Source of the DNA: Diaporthe sp. PMI_573 | Taxonomy: Eukaryota > Ascomycota > Sordariomycetes > Diaporthales > Diaporthaceae | Assembly (NCBI GenBank): GCA_021399435.1 | Contig: JAJTUP010000007.1 | Span: 1,116,001-1,180,000 of the forward strand | Length of the DNA stretch: 64,000 nt | Direction: 5' to 3' | Shown: piece by piece, positions 10,079 to 20,940 of the stretch | Numbering within the stretch: position 1 is the stretch's first letter | Layout: every line of letters begins with the position of its first letter | The notes under the pieces: model-generated | Told to the model about the DNA's origin: nothing | What the model saw: only the letters and a program-made list of their open reading frames with translations | Database searches by the model: none | Translations under genes and position numbers: made by a program

Positions 10079-10894
10079 ATGTCGAAGTCAAACACATCCT
10101 TCCCCCTTCTCAAGCAGCTCGTCATGCAGAAGTGGAAGCCTGAGCGAATTTACGAGAAGGTTGGAGTCAGGGATGAGGAGTCACCTGATGGATTCCCACG
10201 GGCAGATGAGGGCCAGAGTGTTTCTCGGGGAACTAGAACCCGATCTCTGATCTCGGGAATTGTTGTTGCTGGGTTGACAGTGATGTGCATCGCCGGCATC
10301 ATCTGGTGGCCAGCCCGGATTCAAGACCAAGCAATCCAAATGGCAGCATACGACCACTCCCACGACGACCACCCCGTTCACCCAGCCCATGGCGGCTCAG
10401 ACTCGCATCTCTTTGAGCACCTGGGCCCATCCAGCAGCTCTGAGCACTCCCCTCACCCTCAGTCAGATGACAACGACACCGTGGCCACCTGTGGAAGCAC
10501 CCTTGAGGAAGCTCAGGCATTGGGTTGCCATTGGGATTTGCTGGCAGCAGCCTGGCTGCCGCCTGCGTGCATCGATCAGGAGCTCACCGAGGACTTCCGA
10601 GCCCAGGGGCCGTGGAGGTATTTTGCAGACAGAGAGGGAACACAAGAGCTGGTCGAGGAGGAGTTGCAGTACCGCGTCGGAAAGGGCAACGAGTACTACA
10701 CGTCGCTCAGATACCACAAGACGCACTGCTCTTACCAGTGGCGCAAGATGCACCGAGCGATGGAGAGGGGTACCAAGATCGAGAACAAGCTGGCTGACTA
10801 CCACCACACGATGCACTGTGGTTACGTTCAGATGCAGCAAGGAGATATGGAGGACTTGATGACGAAGATCACGGTTGAGCTCATGACCTGCTAA
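10079..10894 (+). CDS. UstYa-family (DUF3328) oxidative peptide-modifying protein, copy 1
   Basis: This is a single exon of 271 residues from ATG 10079; an in-frame ATG at 10043 would add 12. Residues 57-77 are one transmembrane helix (SLISGIVVAGLTVMCIAGII). Residues 91-127 form a His-rich stalk with nine His. A family core follows: CGSTLEEAQALGCHWDL, LPPACIDQEL and PWRYFAD. The diagnostic pair of HxxHC motifs is HKTHC at 10715-10729 and HTMHC at 10805-10819, 30 residues apart. UstYa proteins act in the secretory pathway and catalyse oxidative cyclisation, hydroxylation or halogenation of peptides such as ustiloxin and cyclochlorotine. The family assignment is firm. The reaction and the peptide acted on are inferred from proximity to the precursor. 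Confidence 0.9.
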   Translation: MSKSNTSFPLLKQLVMQKWKPERIYEKVGVRDEESPDGFPRADEGQSVSRGTRTRSLISGIVVAGLTVMCIAGIIWWPARIQDQAIQMAAYDHSHDDHPVHPAHGGSDSHLFEHLGPSSSSEHSPHPQSDDNDTVATCGSTLEEAQALGCHWDLLAAAWLPPACIDQELTEDFRAQGPWRYFADREGTQELVEEELQYRVGKGNEYYTSLRYHKTHCSYQWRKMHRAMERGTKIENKLADYHHTMHCGYVQMQQGDMEDLMTKITVELMTC

Positions 10895-12014
10895 AAGTTG
10901 AGCAAGATTTACGGTTGGAAATTCCCAAGGGTCGGTCATTTGGAGCCATGGACTAGAGACACTTAGCAGCACAGCACGTCTATCGCAAAATGCTTTAAAC
11001 ATGTTCAGTAATTTTCTGCAATGTCCATCACTATCCTATGAATATAGAGCATCAGATCGAAGTCCTAGACGCTGCTCGTGAACTTTTCTACCGTAACGGT
11101 GATTCATGTTCTCATTCCATAAAATTTCCATAAAGCCTGTTTGATGTTACGGCCTGGGCAGTGTGGCCACGGCGGTAAGCCAAGGCAGCATGACAGCATA
11201 GTGGTGTCGCCACGAGTTGCACAGGGTGCAGAGGACGACGGAATCGTCGACTTTCATCCAGTCCCATATTCGGCCGCACTCATTATCACCAGCCGGCGGC
11301 AAGTCTGTCCAGAGTATTCTACCGTAAGTGGCGATTTGAGTCCCGTCCTAATGAGGCCGACTCCGGACAGCCCACCGTTCCGTCCAATTCAGTCATCTTA
11401 CCGAATCTTGCAGGGTGAATGCCCCGCCCCACCCACCCGCATGACAAGGCGCATTCGGAATTCCTCTGATGGGGAATCGACCAGGCTGCCAGGCCGTCGT
11501 TAGCGCCATCGGTTCTCAGACCGAACAAGTCCGTTAGCGCCATCGGTTCTAGATTCGGGTTTGTGTAAGTGGGCTCGACCGACATGCTTAGGTGTTTTCT
11601 CGGACTTGACGGAAAACATCAACAGACTTTTGGGCTCACGTTGATCCGAGTCAATCAGGACTTTGCTGGAAGGGAATATGAACTGATGTACGGATAACGC
11701 GGCCTGATAGGGAAGCGTAATGGCGTGACTTGGGAGGAGTAAGATTCCGGGATGGAGACACCATTTACAAGATATAGGTGAAAAGAGCGCATACGTCAAG
11801 CAAATAGCCATCACGTTCTTTGCTTGAACCACCTTGCATCTATTTCACTCCAAGGGGATCTTTTAGCCACGCCTACTGTCCCGACCAGTGTGAGCCTCCT
11901 CCCCAACCACGCTCTAGGTTATCTGGTACGTATTCAAACTGCAAATACAATACCCCGAACAACTTGAGACATAGCATACTCACGAACCACGACAGAAACA
12001 TCAGCCCATTCGAC
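10895..12014. other. Intergenic region between the two UstYa genes
   Basis: No gene is supported. It holds the UstYa-2 promoter, including a short direct repeat at 11496-11550. A minus-strand frame at 11500-11832 has no recognisable domain. Confidence 0.5.
11496..11550 (+). repeat. Short direct repeat in the UstYa-2 upstream region
   Basis: GTTAGCGCCATCGGTTCT occurs twice with a period of about 33 bases, ending near 11516 and 11550. It lies about 465-520 bases upstream of the UstYa-2 start. It could be a regulatory duplication or neutral slippage. Confidence 0.45.
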
Positions 12015-12734
12015 ATGGCTTCAATGAAAGATGACGACTTGGTCGAGGAAGGCCTCCTGGCCTACAAGGACAACTCTTCCTCTTTCGAGAGCGATGAGAC
12101 CAGACGGCCAATCATCAAGCCTGCCTCAAGGCGATTCGACATCCTGTACACACTATGCTGCATATTCGCCGGCGTAACCTTCTCCCTCATCGTCCTCAGT
12201 ATAACAGCCAGCGTCAGGATGGCCGCCGTCAGGCCCACCACCCTCTACCACAACTGGCAGCTGGACACCCCACTGAAGCTGGGCGAGGAGCCGAGGGAGA
12301 ACGGACCCAACTGCGGCTCGTCGCCAAGGGAGGCGCGCGACCTGGGCTGCAAGTTTGACCTGGTTCTGTACTCGTGGGTGCCCGAGCCGTGCTACGACCA
12401 CGAGATCCAGGTCGCCTACCGGGAGCGCGAGTCGGAGTGGTGGCGGGAGCGGGGCGGCGTCGGCGGCGAGAAGATCTCGCAGGACCGCGCTGCGCTGGGC
12501 ATCGAGGAGGCCATGTGGCTCTCGTGGGACTATCATGACTACCACTGCCAGTTCATCTGGAAGATGATGACGAGGATACTGCGCAACACCAGCATGGGGG
12601 TGCCCGGTCGGCTGCTCGAGTACCACCACACCGACCACTGCATCGAGGTGCTTAAGGGCATAGACCCGGGCCCGAAGGAGGACATCAGCACCAAGGTCTC
12701 TTTGAACTACTCTACGTGTTACTCGCGGATTTGA
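12015..12734 (+). CDS. UstYa-family (DUF3328) oxidative peptide-modifying protein, copy 2
   Basis: This is a single exon of 239 residues. I chose the start MASMKDDDLV because the frame upstream has only a non-ATG opening. A short acidic cytosolic tail precedes a transmembrane helix at residues 41-67 (LYTLCCIFAGVTFSLIVLSI). Next come CGSSPREARDLGCKFDLVLY and VPEPCYDHEIQ, the conserved Cys-bearing family segments. The two HxxHC signatures are HDYHC at 12534-12548 and HTDHC at 12627-12641, 31 residues apart. It lacks the His-rich stalk of copy 1 and is clearly diverged from it, so it is unlikely to be a recent duplicate. Dikaritin clusters often carry two distinct UstYa proteins (UstYa/UstYb), which matches this arrangement. 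Substrate and chemistry are inferred. Confidence 0.9.
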   Translation: MASMKDDDLVEEGLLAYKDNSSSFESDETRRPIIKPASRRFDILYTLCCIFAGVTFSLIVLSITASVRMAAVRPTTLYHNWQLDTPLKLGEEPRENGPNCGSSPREARDLGCKFDLVLYSWVPEPCYDHEIQVAYRERESEWWRERGGVGGEKISQDRAALGIEEAMWLSWDYHDYHCQFIWKMMTRILRNTSMGVPGRLLEYHHTDHCIEVLKGIDPGPKEDISTKVSLNYSTCYSRI

Positions 12735-13086
12735 AGCGAGCCGGGCGCATATTACACACGGGAATTGCATTTCATATAGCCATTGTGTGTACGGGTTGGG
12801 AAGTGGTGTATCTAGCAGACGGATAAAACGTCTGGTCTCGCAGCCGCGTACTGGGAATAGATTGTGTTTCCAGGGCATCGAAACATACAGCTTAGCTAGT
12901 TAGTGTGGAATATGTATCTCATAGGCTTGCCATACTGTCTGTATGGAGGGACACCTCCTGTCCTTCATGATGACCTATATTGTAAAGTTTGCTAGAGCCG
13001 ATCAATGGAGGCATGGTGTGCAGTGCATCAGCAATATACCCGGTTCAATGATCTGGTACGAACAATGAGAATACATCCGAATTAGC
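12735..13086. other. 3' intergenic region
   Basis: No gene seen. It lies downstream of UstYa-2 and of the convergent peptidase fragment. Confidence 0.45.
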
Positions 13087-13430
13087 TCAACGCTCGCCGC
13101 TTGCAGTATCTGGACTCTGGGTGAGGAAACCACCGACGACTTTCAGGACTCTTTCCCTTAGCTCCCGTCCCTCGAGGTGACACATGTGGCCTGATGCGGG
13201 GAATGTGACCCAACGCACGCGAGGGATAAGCTCGAAAAACGGCTCTTGAGCTATGTCGTGCGACGTGTCGTACTCTCCGTTGTAAATAAGAGTTGGCGCG
13301 GTGATCCGTGGCAGCTTCGGGATGCTTGTCCATCCGAGCATCGAGCCGCTGGGCACATGGATGGACGGGCCGTTCCCAAGGACGAAAAGGCTTTGTGAGT
13401 AAACGAGCCAATTTGGAAGAGGAATAAATT
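13087..13430 (-). pseudogene. C-terminal fragment of an S33 (proline-iminopeptidase-like) alpha/beta hydrolase
   Basis: The frame reads NGPSIHVPSGSMLGWTSIPKL, then ITAPTLIYNGEYDTSHDIA, then PFFELIPRVRWVTFPASGHM. This is the C-terminal half of S33 peptidases and carries the acid (GEYD) and catalytic His (SGHM) regions. The nucleophile GxSxG half is absent. Reading upstream, the frame meets a TAA near 13440, and I found no spliceable continuation to about 13680. I therefore call it a 5'-deleted remnant. If an upstream exon were missed, it could be a short partial gene. It sits next to the RiPP-like cluster and might once have belonged to it. Confidence 0.6.
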
Positions 13431-14385
13431 CTACTAGTTATTCAGGCTGGTGTGTGTAGGACGGACAATGTAAATAAGAAATGACGAAGTGCGGAACCAA
13501 CTTTAACGGAACGAGCTGCCTGGAATAGCTCGACGCGTTCAAGAACGGTGCGAAAAGCTTCAATCAACGAAGAGGTGGGAGAGGACAGAAGGTTGAATAA
13601 CATACATCGTCTAATAGACTGTCTTATCGTCTCTCAGATTTTTGAAAGCCAGAAGGACAGAGCCAGAACTGCCTATTGACTAACTGGCCTAGGATAGGTA
13701 TGGCTCCAAGTAATCTTCCAAAGATTACTTGGAGCCAAGACTACCTCCGGCTGTTAGCCGCTTGTGACAAATGGCGTCTCGGTACAAATCTTGGCAGCAC
13801 AAGCACACTTAGCCACTCGTTTTCAAGACATGTTGTCCAGCACAGGTTACCATTATCGCAACTAACATCGCGCATCTCGGAACTTAACTATTTAACATTA
13901 TCCCACAACCTTTTTATGGGCGACCGGTATTGCAATTTTAAAGAAGTCTACTTGTTACCTATAGCCGGCGGAAGAACCTGGATATCGGCTTAGCAGTACT
14001 ATAATTGTGGCGTAGCTCGGCTTGGCTACATGTATACGCGTAATCTAACAGCTCTAATACCTGATCTAAATACGAATTATTTTGCCTGGCAATTGCCTCC
14101 TTTGGAATTCTAGAATACTTTGGGGATATTTAGGTCGGGAATTATAGATCAAGATTTGGATACTAATAGAAACATGCTGCTTATCCTGCAACATTCCAAC
14201 GGCCCCTTTGCTGTGTAGAGCAAGGACGAATATAGGAACGAGTTAGACCGTAGTGGCCTCAGCCAAAAGCCCTATACAAAAGTCTTTTGAATTCTGACAC
14301 CCTAATCTTGCCTGGCTGAAAGTAACGTTGCCTAACCCACGGCCCGACTCTAAGCCAGAGGAACCTAGTCTATTCGAACCCGAGA
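13431..14385. other. Transition zone, no gene recognised
   Basis: The sequence becomes AT-richer toward 14 kb. Apart from the hairpin at 13701-13737, I see nothing that I can name. Confidence 0.4.
13701..13737. repeat. Perfect 17-base inverted repeat with 3-base loop
   Basis: TGGCTCCAAGTAATCTT at 13701-13717 is followed by CCA and then by its exact reverse complement at 13721-13737. No coding or tRNA context is evident. It could be a foldback or MITE relic or an RNA hairpin. Confidence 0.85.
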
Positions 14386-14545
14386 CAACCCCTGTAGGAG
14401 AAGCCCCAGCCAAAGCTGCGCCGGTCAAAGACAAAGATGTCAAGACTACAAGCAAGTAAAGACCTGACGTAAGGTTTCGACTTTTCTCTAAGCACCTAAA
14501 ACCAGCGTCTCCTGTCTTTAAGGCCATACTAGACGGCAATTAGCC
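14386..14545 (+). pseudogene. BTB/POZ-domain-like remnant
   Basis: One frame reads KDKDVKTTSK, stop, then RPDVRFRLFSKHLKPASPVF followed by KAILDGN and another stop. This resembles the BTB hallmark in which a HL-xxSPVFKAML-G segment follows the first strands. Stops at TAA and TAG suggest RIP-type decay. The domain assignment rests on one short segment. Confidence 0.4.
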
Positions 14546-14832
14546 CCATGGCTTTTGTCTATTCAAATACCCTTTCTCAAAACCCTGGAACACTGTTTAT
14601 CTTACTCGCGCTGCAACTACTTCAGACCGCCGTACCTATGGTAGTTGAGTGTAGAGTAGGCGACACCCACACGGTGCCTCCTCCTATATACCGTCCTAAT
14701 AGCTTATTTATTTCTCGTCATTGTCTAGTATTGCCATTTTTGACACCAAGGCAGGTATTTGGAGCCCAAACAGGATTCCTTTAATCTAACCGCTAAACAA
14801 CAAGCCCAGCAGCTTGCACAGACTTAATCGTC

Positions 14833-16781
14833 ATGTCTCAAGCTGCCAACCAAGGCGGCCGGGCCCCCGCAAGTGGTGACAATGACAATTCCTCCGACTT
14901 TAAGCGCAGTAAGAAACTCTATCTAAATCTTAGCGAGAGGCTTGTAGCAAGATGGGGCCCTTGAGATGCCTTTCGTAAGTTATTGCAGAACTGGTATGTA
15001 CTAACTTGACTTTCCTTTTACGGCGTCTCTTATCCGCTACACTATAAATGACTAATAAAAGTGTACAGCTTTGACGGGATTATCAAAACGAATGGAATCT
15101 ACCAAACGGATCTCTACGTTACGCGTAAAGTAACGAGAAAGGCAAACGGCAAAGCGGTACTCCTAACAGGAAACACCGAGATTCTTTATAAAGTGTTTAA
15201 CTGTAATAATCCCCGCAATAACCCGATATGCCTGGAATATATCTGCTATAAAGGCAAAGACAGTTTTAGAACTATTGAGGTTACAAACTTTGGGGCCTTA
15301 CTAAGAGAAATAGACTTCTTGCTTAGCGGCTTAACAAAGAATAAAGACTAAAACCAGAGTAGACTCTATGGCGATAATCTAATGCTTGCTGCCTTGATTT
15401 TCTTGAGATGTCCCTAGAACTATAATGTAGTCTATAAGGCGTCCGGCTGTAAATTTAGCTTTAGCTTTAACAATAGAATAACTCTAAACAGTTTGGTAAT
15501 AAAAGTTCGTAATCCCGATATTACATGGCAGCCAACAGAAACTGCGTTTTAAACCCCTGGAGTTAAGGCAAGGGGAGATATCTAGTAGATTATTAGATAA
15601 GAGGCAAACTGCCAAGATGAGACGGCAGGAGAGTTTAAGCAAAGCCCTGTCTTACTAAAAGACTTTAAGAGTTAGATTAGGGTCTCGCTTCTCCTTATAG
15701 TCGCGGACAAGGATAAGGCCTGGGGCGTTATTTCTATACCTTACAGCAAGCTGCTTATATCCGGGGACTTGTGCAGCACTCTTTACCTAAAGAAGCTCTT
15801 GCTACGTAAGACTACCGTCTCCAAACCAACGAGTAATGTAGGGAAGAGCGTCTTGTAACGACATCCGCATAGAACGTTTTAGTTGGCAAGCCTTAGCGGC
15901 CATCCGCTCGAGTTTAGATACGATTTTGCCGATGGAGATTACAGTCTTGACACAGACAGGGTTTTTAATGGCCCTGAGGAGACAATAGCCATTTGTAAAA
16001 TATTGGTTGGCGCCTTGGTAGCCAGACTAGACTTGGTGGGGAGGGTCTGTAATCTGCTGAATTCTACCGAACCTACCGAAAATCAATCTATAGAGGGGAG
16101 GATAAAAGCAGACCTTTGGTATATACCTAAGGAATACAGTAGAGAGCTTGCGCCCATGCTAAAAACAGTTGCGGGCATATTCAAAGAATATCTTCTCGAG
16201 GGTAAAAACCAAAGGCATTGGCTTTATTTATACAATAGAATAACAAAGGTACCATTGCCCTCTAGACGTTTAAATACATTTACTAATACCTCTTGCTGTA
16301 GACTCGTAACCTTGTGGCCAAAGTCGAAAGACTGGGCCGGCAGCCCTTCGAGCTGACCCAAAGTCTCTGGGAGATCCTCCTATGGCACGGAATTGTGAAA
16401 ACTATTGATTAAGAGGCCGAGCGGCTCTCCGACAAGGCCAAGGTAGTACCCATACCGGATACTAGCTTTGCAAAGTCGGTAAACCGTGTCCTTAAAGCCT
16501 GTCTCCGTAGTTGTCCTGAGACGGAGGTAATGAAGATCGAGTTTGTCCAGTTCGTCGGCTCCGTCAACTCGGATAAGCTACACCTTAATCTGCATGTCTC
16601 GAGGTTTAAGCCCTTAGTACACATACACAAGCGATGGCTTCACATCGATTCTGCAGTTACAAAGCTTGGCTTTACCGAAGCCATGGCTAAGGTTGAGATC
16701 ATTAACTATTCTGTGAAATGGCTGTTTGACGACATACTACGCGACCTTCCGCTTCAGTATGTCCTTGGTGATGACCCGTAG
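14833..16781 (+). pseudogene. Decayed HATPase-like (GHKL/HSP90-type ATP-binding fold) fungal protein gene
   Basis: The start is MSQAANQGGRAPASG at 14833. WGP, stop, DAFRKLLQNW follows, then a probable intron at about 15000-15069 (GTATGT...GTACAG). Next come LEYICYKGKDSFRTIEVTNF and GALLREIDFLLSGLT, resembling the Asn-containing and lid segments of GHKL ATPases. LYLKKLLL and HPLEFRYDFADGDYSLDTDR follow. A clean intron near 16253-16302 with TACTAAT branch site restores the frame into NLVAKVERLGRQPFELTQ, and the gene ends at TAG 16779-16781. At least six in-frame stops are present, mostly TAG/TAA/TGA where CAG/CAA/CGA would fit. I recognise the layout from large uncharacterised fungal ATP-binding proteins. 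The family name is a moderate-confidence call; the pseudogene status is clear. Confidence 0.5.
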
Positions 16782-19498
16782 GTCACTCGTCAGAGTCAAA
16801 GATACTGCCAGAGGTTAGTTCAGGCAGAAGCGCTACCGAGTAGGAACCGACAGCCGGAAGGGTCCCAGGTAGTACAGTCAAGGAAGCGTCATATGGTAGA
16901 GTGAGCTATGGCATCAGTCTTGGGCAGATCTGCGAGGCTTATGGTATCATTGGTGGCCTTGTCCACAACGAAAACATCTTTTGATCGACGGTTTGAGTAC
17001 TTGAGTTCTTCCCTCGGATCGTCCTTATACATTTTTCTTTGAGAAGATACAAATAATGGCAGAGAGAAAAGAAAAACAAGAAGGGGAAAGTCATGGTGGA
17101 GGTGGAGGCAACAACTATGGACCAGTGTGTAGCTCTTGAATGTATTATTATCTCATGTATAGTGACAGTGTCTTTGAGTAAGGCCCCGGTTCCTTTGCTG
17201 CGTTCCACGACCCAACTATTTGAATACACAGAATCCTATAAAAAGTAAAGCAGAGCAGGGAAGTGTAAGCCTTAGGAAACAGGGAACAAGTCGCTACCAT
17301 ATGTGTCAGTATAGTAGATATTAACTACCACTGCCTGGAAGGGCGGCCAAATTATAACCACGTATCCCGTTGCCAATGAGCTAACTCTGAATTAAAAGTC
17401 AATACCTAAATTCTTACTGTATCACAGCACCCGATGAAATCCATTCAAAACAGTTTGAATTTTGTCAGACTAGCAACAGTGTTTGGACTTGCCAGTGCTG
17501 ATGACAGCCCAACGACGTGGCGGCCTACAAAAGGATAGTAAGAGCAAGGAGAAGAGACCAGGGACATTCTAAGGTTTAAAGCAAGGTCGTTTAAATGCCG
17601 ATAAGACCAAATACAACACCATAGTAAACTGTTACAGAGTTGCATGCCACCCGCCGCAACCAGTTGTTTGGCCAATTGTTATAGTCGGCGATTTTTATAA
17701 AAGGGCACCCAAGCCAAGAGTACTCTCTTTTCGAAACGCTGACCTAATTCCTGTTCCCATGTTCCCTTGCAGACTTGCTAGTATAGTATGGGTACGCTGT
17801 TTAGAATTTTAACAAGAAGGCCTTAAGTTTTGTATCCCGGGGCCATAAGTTTCAAGCCAAGTCCGACAAATATTAAAGCACTGCGAAGTATATCGAGGCC
17901 TGTTAGATTGATTAATGCCGGTGTGAATCAGCTTCCACCTGGATCGGCTTTCGAAGACAATGCCCCTTAGGCATGACCGTTTCTGTCCATAGTGTGGCTT
18001 ACAACATAGAAACAATCGAGCATTATGCCTTCAATTGAGTCCGGTAGGGTTGGCGGCGGCGGCTTGTCGAGCATCAAACTATCGAAGTCAGTCCCCTCCA
18101 CCGAGCAGCACAACAGGGCTTACCAAAGTTGTCGGACTTTCCCAGGATTAAGGCGGCCGAGAGGATAAAGCAGTCTGCCTTGCCGCCGTTATACAATACT
18201 TCTATCTATCCGGCAATCTCGGAGGTCGTACCAATGTATAGTTGTAGAATGCCATGCACATAGAATCGGACAATATTATTTGGCGTGAGGCTGTCGCCCT
18301 TAGACAGTAGGCAGACCACGTTAAACAGAGCCTGTAAATCAGGGACCCCAATCTACTCGACAGGGGCCTTAATATTATAGGACAATAGGTTATAGTTAGT
18401 AGGCACAGTAGAGTATAATAGGCCTAGAGACAGGATCCGCAAGCCTATTGTAAATACTTGTTTCTCCCTGGCATTAAAGCTTGCCTTGCCGACAAATTTA
18501 TACAAGGCCAGGATATTTACATAGCCAAGGTTGCGGCTAGTGTCTAAGGCAAGGCTCTTAATATTAGTATAATAGCAAAGACAATCTAAATTAGAATAAA
18601 ACCGGGCACCACTACAGTAAGGGCGATTATTAGGCAGCTTATAGTTAGCCATACCATATAGTAATTTAAGAGGACCCTCGAAGCCGCGATATTAGGCCGC
18701 GATAGCTACTATATAGTTATCTCAGTTGCCAATTAGGGCTAAGCCGACAAGGTATACTATAGGTTTTGTTGGAAGGTATTGGGTGAGGCCTCAGTACGGA
18801 ATAACCGAAGTAAAAAGGACTGCGTTCTCTAGCTATTCACTAGTCCATACAGACCAGTGGGTTGCTTATAAATAGCCGAATGGGCTGCTGACAAATACGT
18901 ACGAACCCATGTCCAAATGCTGTTCGGACAGGTTTAATATTATCCTGCCTAACTTATTTTGCTAAAAGAAAGCTATTATATAGAATAGAAATTTAACAGA
19001 CTAAATCTTTTATTTTTAGAAAAGAGTATATTAGCTATACTGTACTATACTATACTATATATATAATCTTAAGTTTTTCTTACTTTTACTTACCTTTCTT
19101 ATATAATTATTGTCTTAAATTTCTTAGTTACTTACTACTTTTTACTTATTTCTATTTATATACAGCTTTATTCTATACATAGTTTACTATATTCTTTATT
19201 ACTTTTCTTTTATTTCTTCTATATCTAAAATAAATATAAAAGATATACATTTGAAATATTATCTTTTATAGCTCGACATACTAAACTAGATAATACTAGA
19301 GACGCTATTAAAAATAGCTTATTTTTTAAAGAGCTGTAATATAAGTACTAAAAATGTCCACATCTAATACTAATATTATATTAGTACCTTATTAAGAGAA
19401 AGACTTAATAAGTTTAGTTTTACTTAGTCTAGATAAGTTAAAAGGCAGGCCAAAAACTTAAACTAATAATAACCAGAAGGTTTATATCTAAATATACT
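16782..19498. other. Degenerate, progressively AT-rich sequence without a recognisable gene
   Basis: Minus-strand frames around 17445-17675, 17809-18015 and 18353-18652 are short and match no family I recognise. From about 18.95 kb the sequence is strongly AT-rich with frequent TA steps, as in RIP-mutated repeats. Confidence 0.45.
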
Positions 19499-20940
19499 GT
19501 TAAACGGAAACGCTTATTAGGGCACTGCACGTAAGGAGTTACCCTAGACTTAGTGCTAGTGGCGTATACGCCGAAAGATAAGTTTAGTGGCCGCAAGTCG
19601 ATTTTTTAGACTATTTTAAGGCCTTAACTTCATGGACTATTTGTATTCTTTAAGTTCCTCTACTAAGCTGGAACGGCAATGAGTGTCCTATAAGGACAAG
19701 GAACAATGTGTCTTATCGACGATAACAGTAAGACTCGCTATGCAAGGCTTTAAACAATGACTTTCCAATCTTCTACACACCAGTGCTCTGTTAGATGCCA
19801 CTACTTCACACTATAAGTCTTAGTATTAAGCCATGCCCTAGTCTCCGCCGCTATTCGCGCCGGCACTATTGACAAGCTCTCAACCTTAAAATAGACCGGC
19901 CCGTCAAGATCGAAGCAACCTAGTCAGACGCCGTCAAGCACCGTCAAAATGCCTTTGCCATGTAACTCAGGCCTTTAACTTGCCCGAAAAGCACCATAAA
20001 AGCCGCCCTGTCCCAGAAGGATCCGGATCGGTTCTGCACAGACTTGTCCTTCAAGACCATTCAAAAACAATCATTCGGCCAAAACTAATACTACAATACA
20101 AGTCAACCCAGTACACGCGTCTAAGACCCAGGTAAGTTAACCACGATCTACTGTATAGATACATATTCTGATAGCCTTGCCAGAAACAGCCACAAAAATA
20201 GACTTTAACTATAACAAGCAAGTCTACCGCAAGGCAAGGGCAGCTCTTACATCAGAGTACCCCAACGAAAACCAATTAATAATGTCGACAAGAATAGGCA
20301 TATTTATCAATACGCTAAGAACCCACAAGATCTATTCTAAATAAATCGAGGAGCTTCTGGCTATTAAATTAAGAATTGATAACAAAAAGCTAATTAAGAA
20401 AAAGGAGTAAAACAATATAAGCAGATAGCTTAACAAAGTCTATTAAGACAACTAGTACAATAGCTTCTAAACATACATAGTAGCAGAGTACATACAGTTA
20501 AATAAAATTAGTTGGAAAATACAATGATAGGTCTTTTAACCTTATACTAAAGAGGGGACCTTAACTTTATATTTCTATATTACCCTTATTTCTTACCAAA
20601 AAAGCATATAACTTAGTTTATTAGATAGCCTGATTTCTAAAGTTTATCTGTATTTAGTTTGGTTACTATCAGGGTTAGGGTTGGCTGGTTATTTAAAGCC
20701 AAAGATAGTGGGTCTAAGGGCCGAATTTTCCGGCCTCCCTATCTGCGCACCAGAGCCAACCCACGCGTGCCCACGGGTAAGATGATGTCGGAGGGACTGT
20801 GAGGAGGGCTGACAGAAGCCCACTTGAATTCAATGCAAAGTTGTCCGAACCACTCTCAATCGTCCCAACTCGCCTCCAGGCACCCTGCTGCGACCCTGCC
20901 GTACACACACACACTGCTGAAGGCACTAACCTTTAGAAGA
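19499..20940 (+). mobile_element. LTR-like repeat copy A, split by a ~0.9-kb insertion
   Basis: It begins TGTTAAACGGAAACGCTT, runs to about 19635, resumes at about 20556 and ends near CACTAACCTTTAGAAG at 20940. The same sequence occurs at 33013-33548 and, inverted, at 34177-34687, so the repeat was originally about 510-540 bases. Copy A precedes the gag-like gene in the same orientation, as a 5' LTR would. Its relatives carry fewer changes. Confidence 0.65.
19636..20555 (+). mobile_element. Inserted repeat family shared with 45402-45840
   Basis: From ACTATTTGTATTCTTTAAGT the sequence matches 45402 onward for about 420 bases with scattered differences, mostly C/T and G/A. After it, a frame reads VYRKARAALTSEYPNENQLI and MSTRIGIFINTLRTHKIYSK before stops, suggesting the start of an element-encoded protein of unknown type. 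The segment interrupts LTR copy A, so it is the younger insertion. Confidence 0.55.

Noticed and set aside
10463..11002. Minus-strand frame of 179 residues over UstYa-1
   Set aside because: Shadow of a GC-rich coding exon; no domain.
12153..12878. Minus-strand frame of 241 residues over UstYa-2
   Set aside because: Shadow of the UstYa-2 exon, Arg/Val/Leu-rich without a family pattern.
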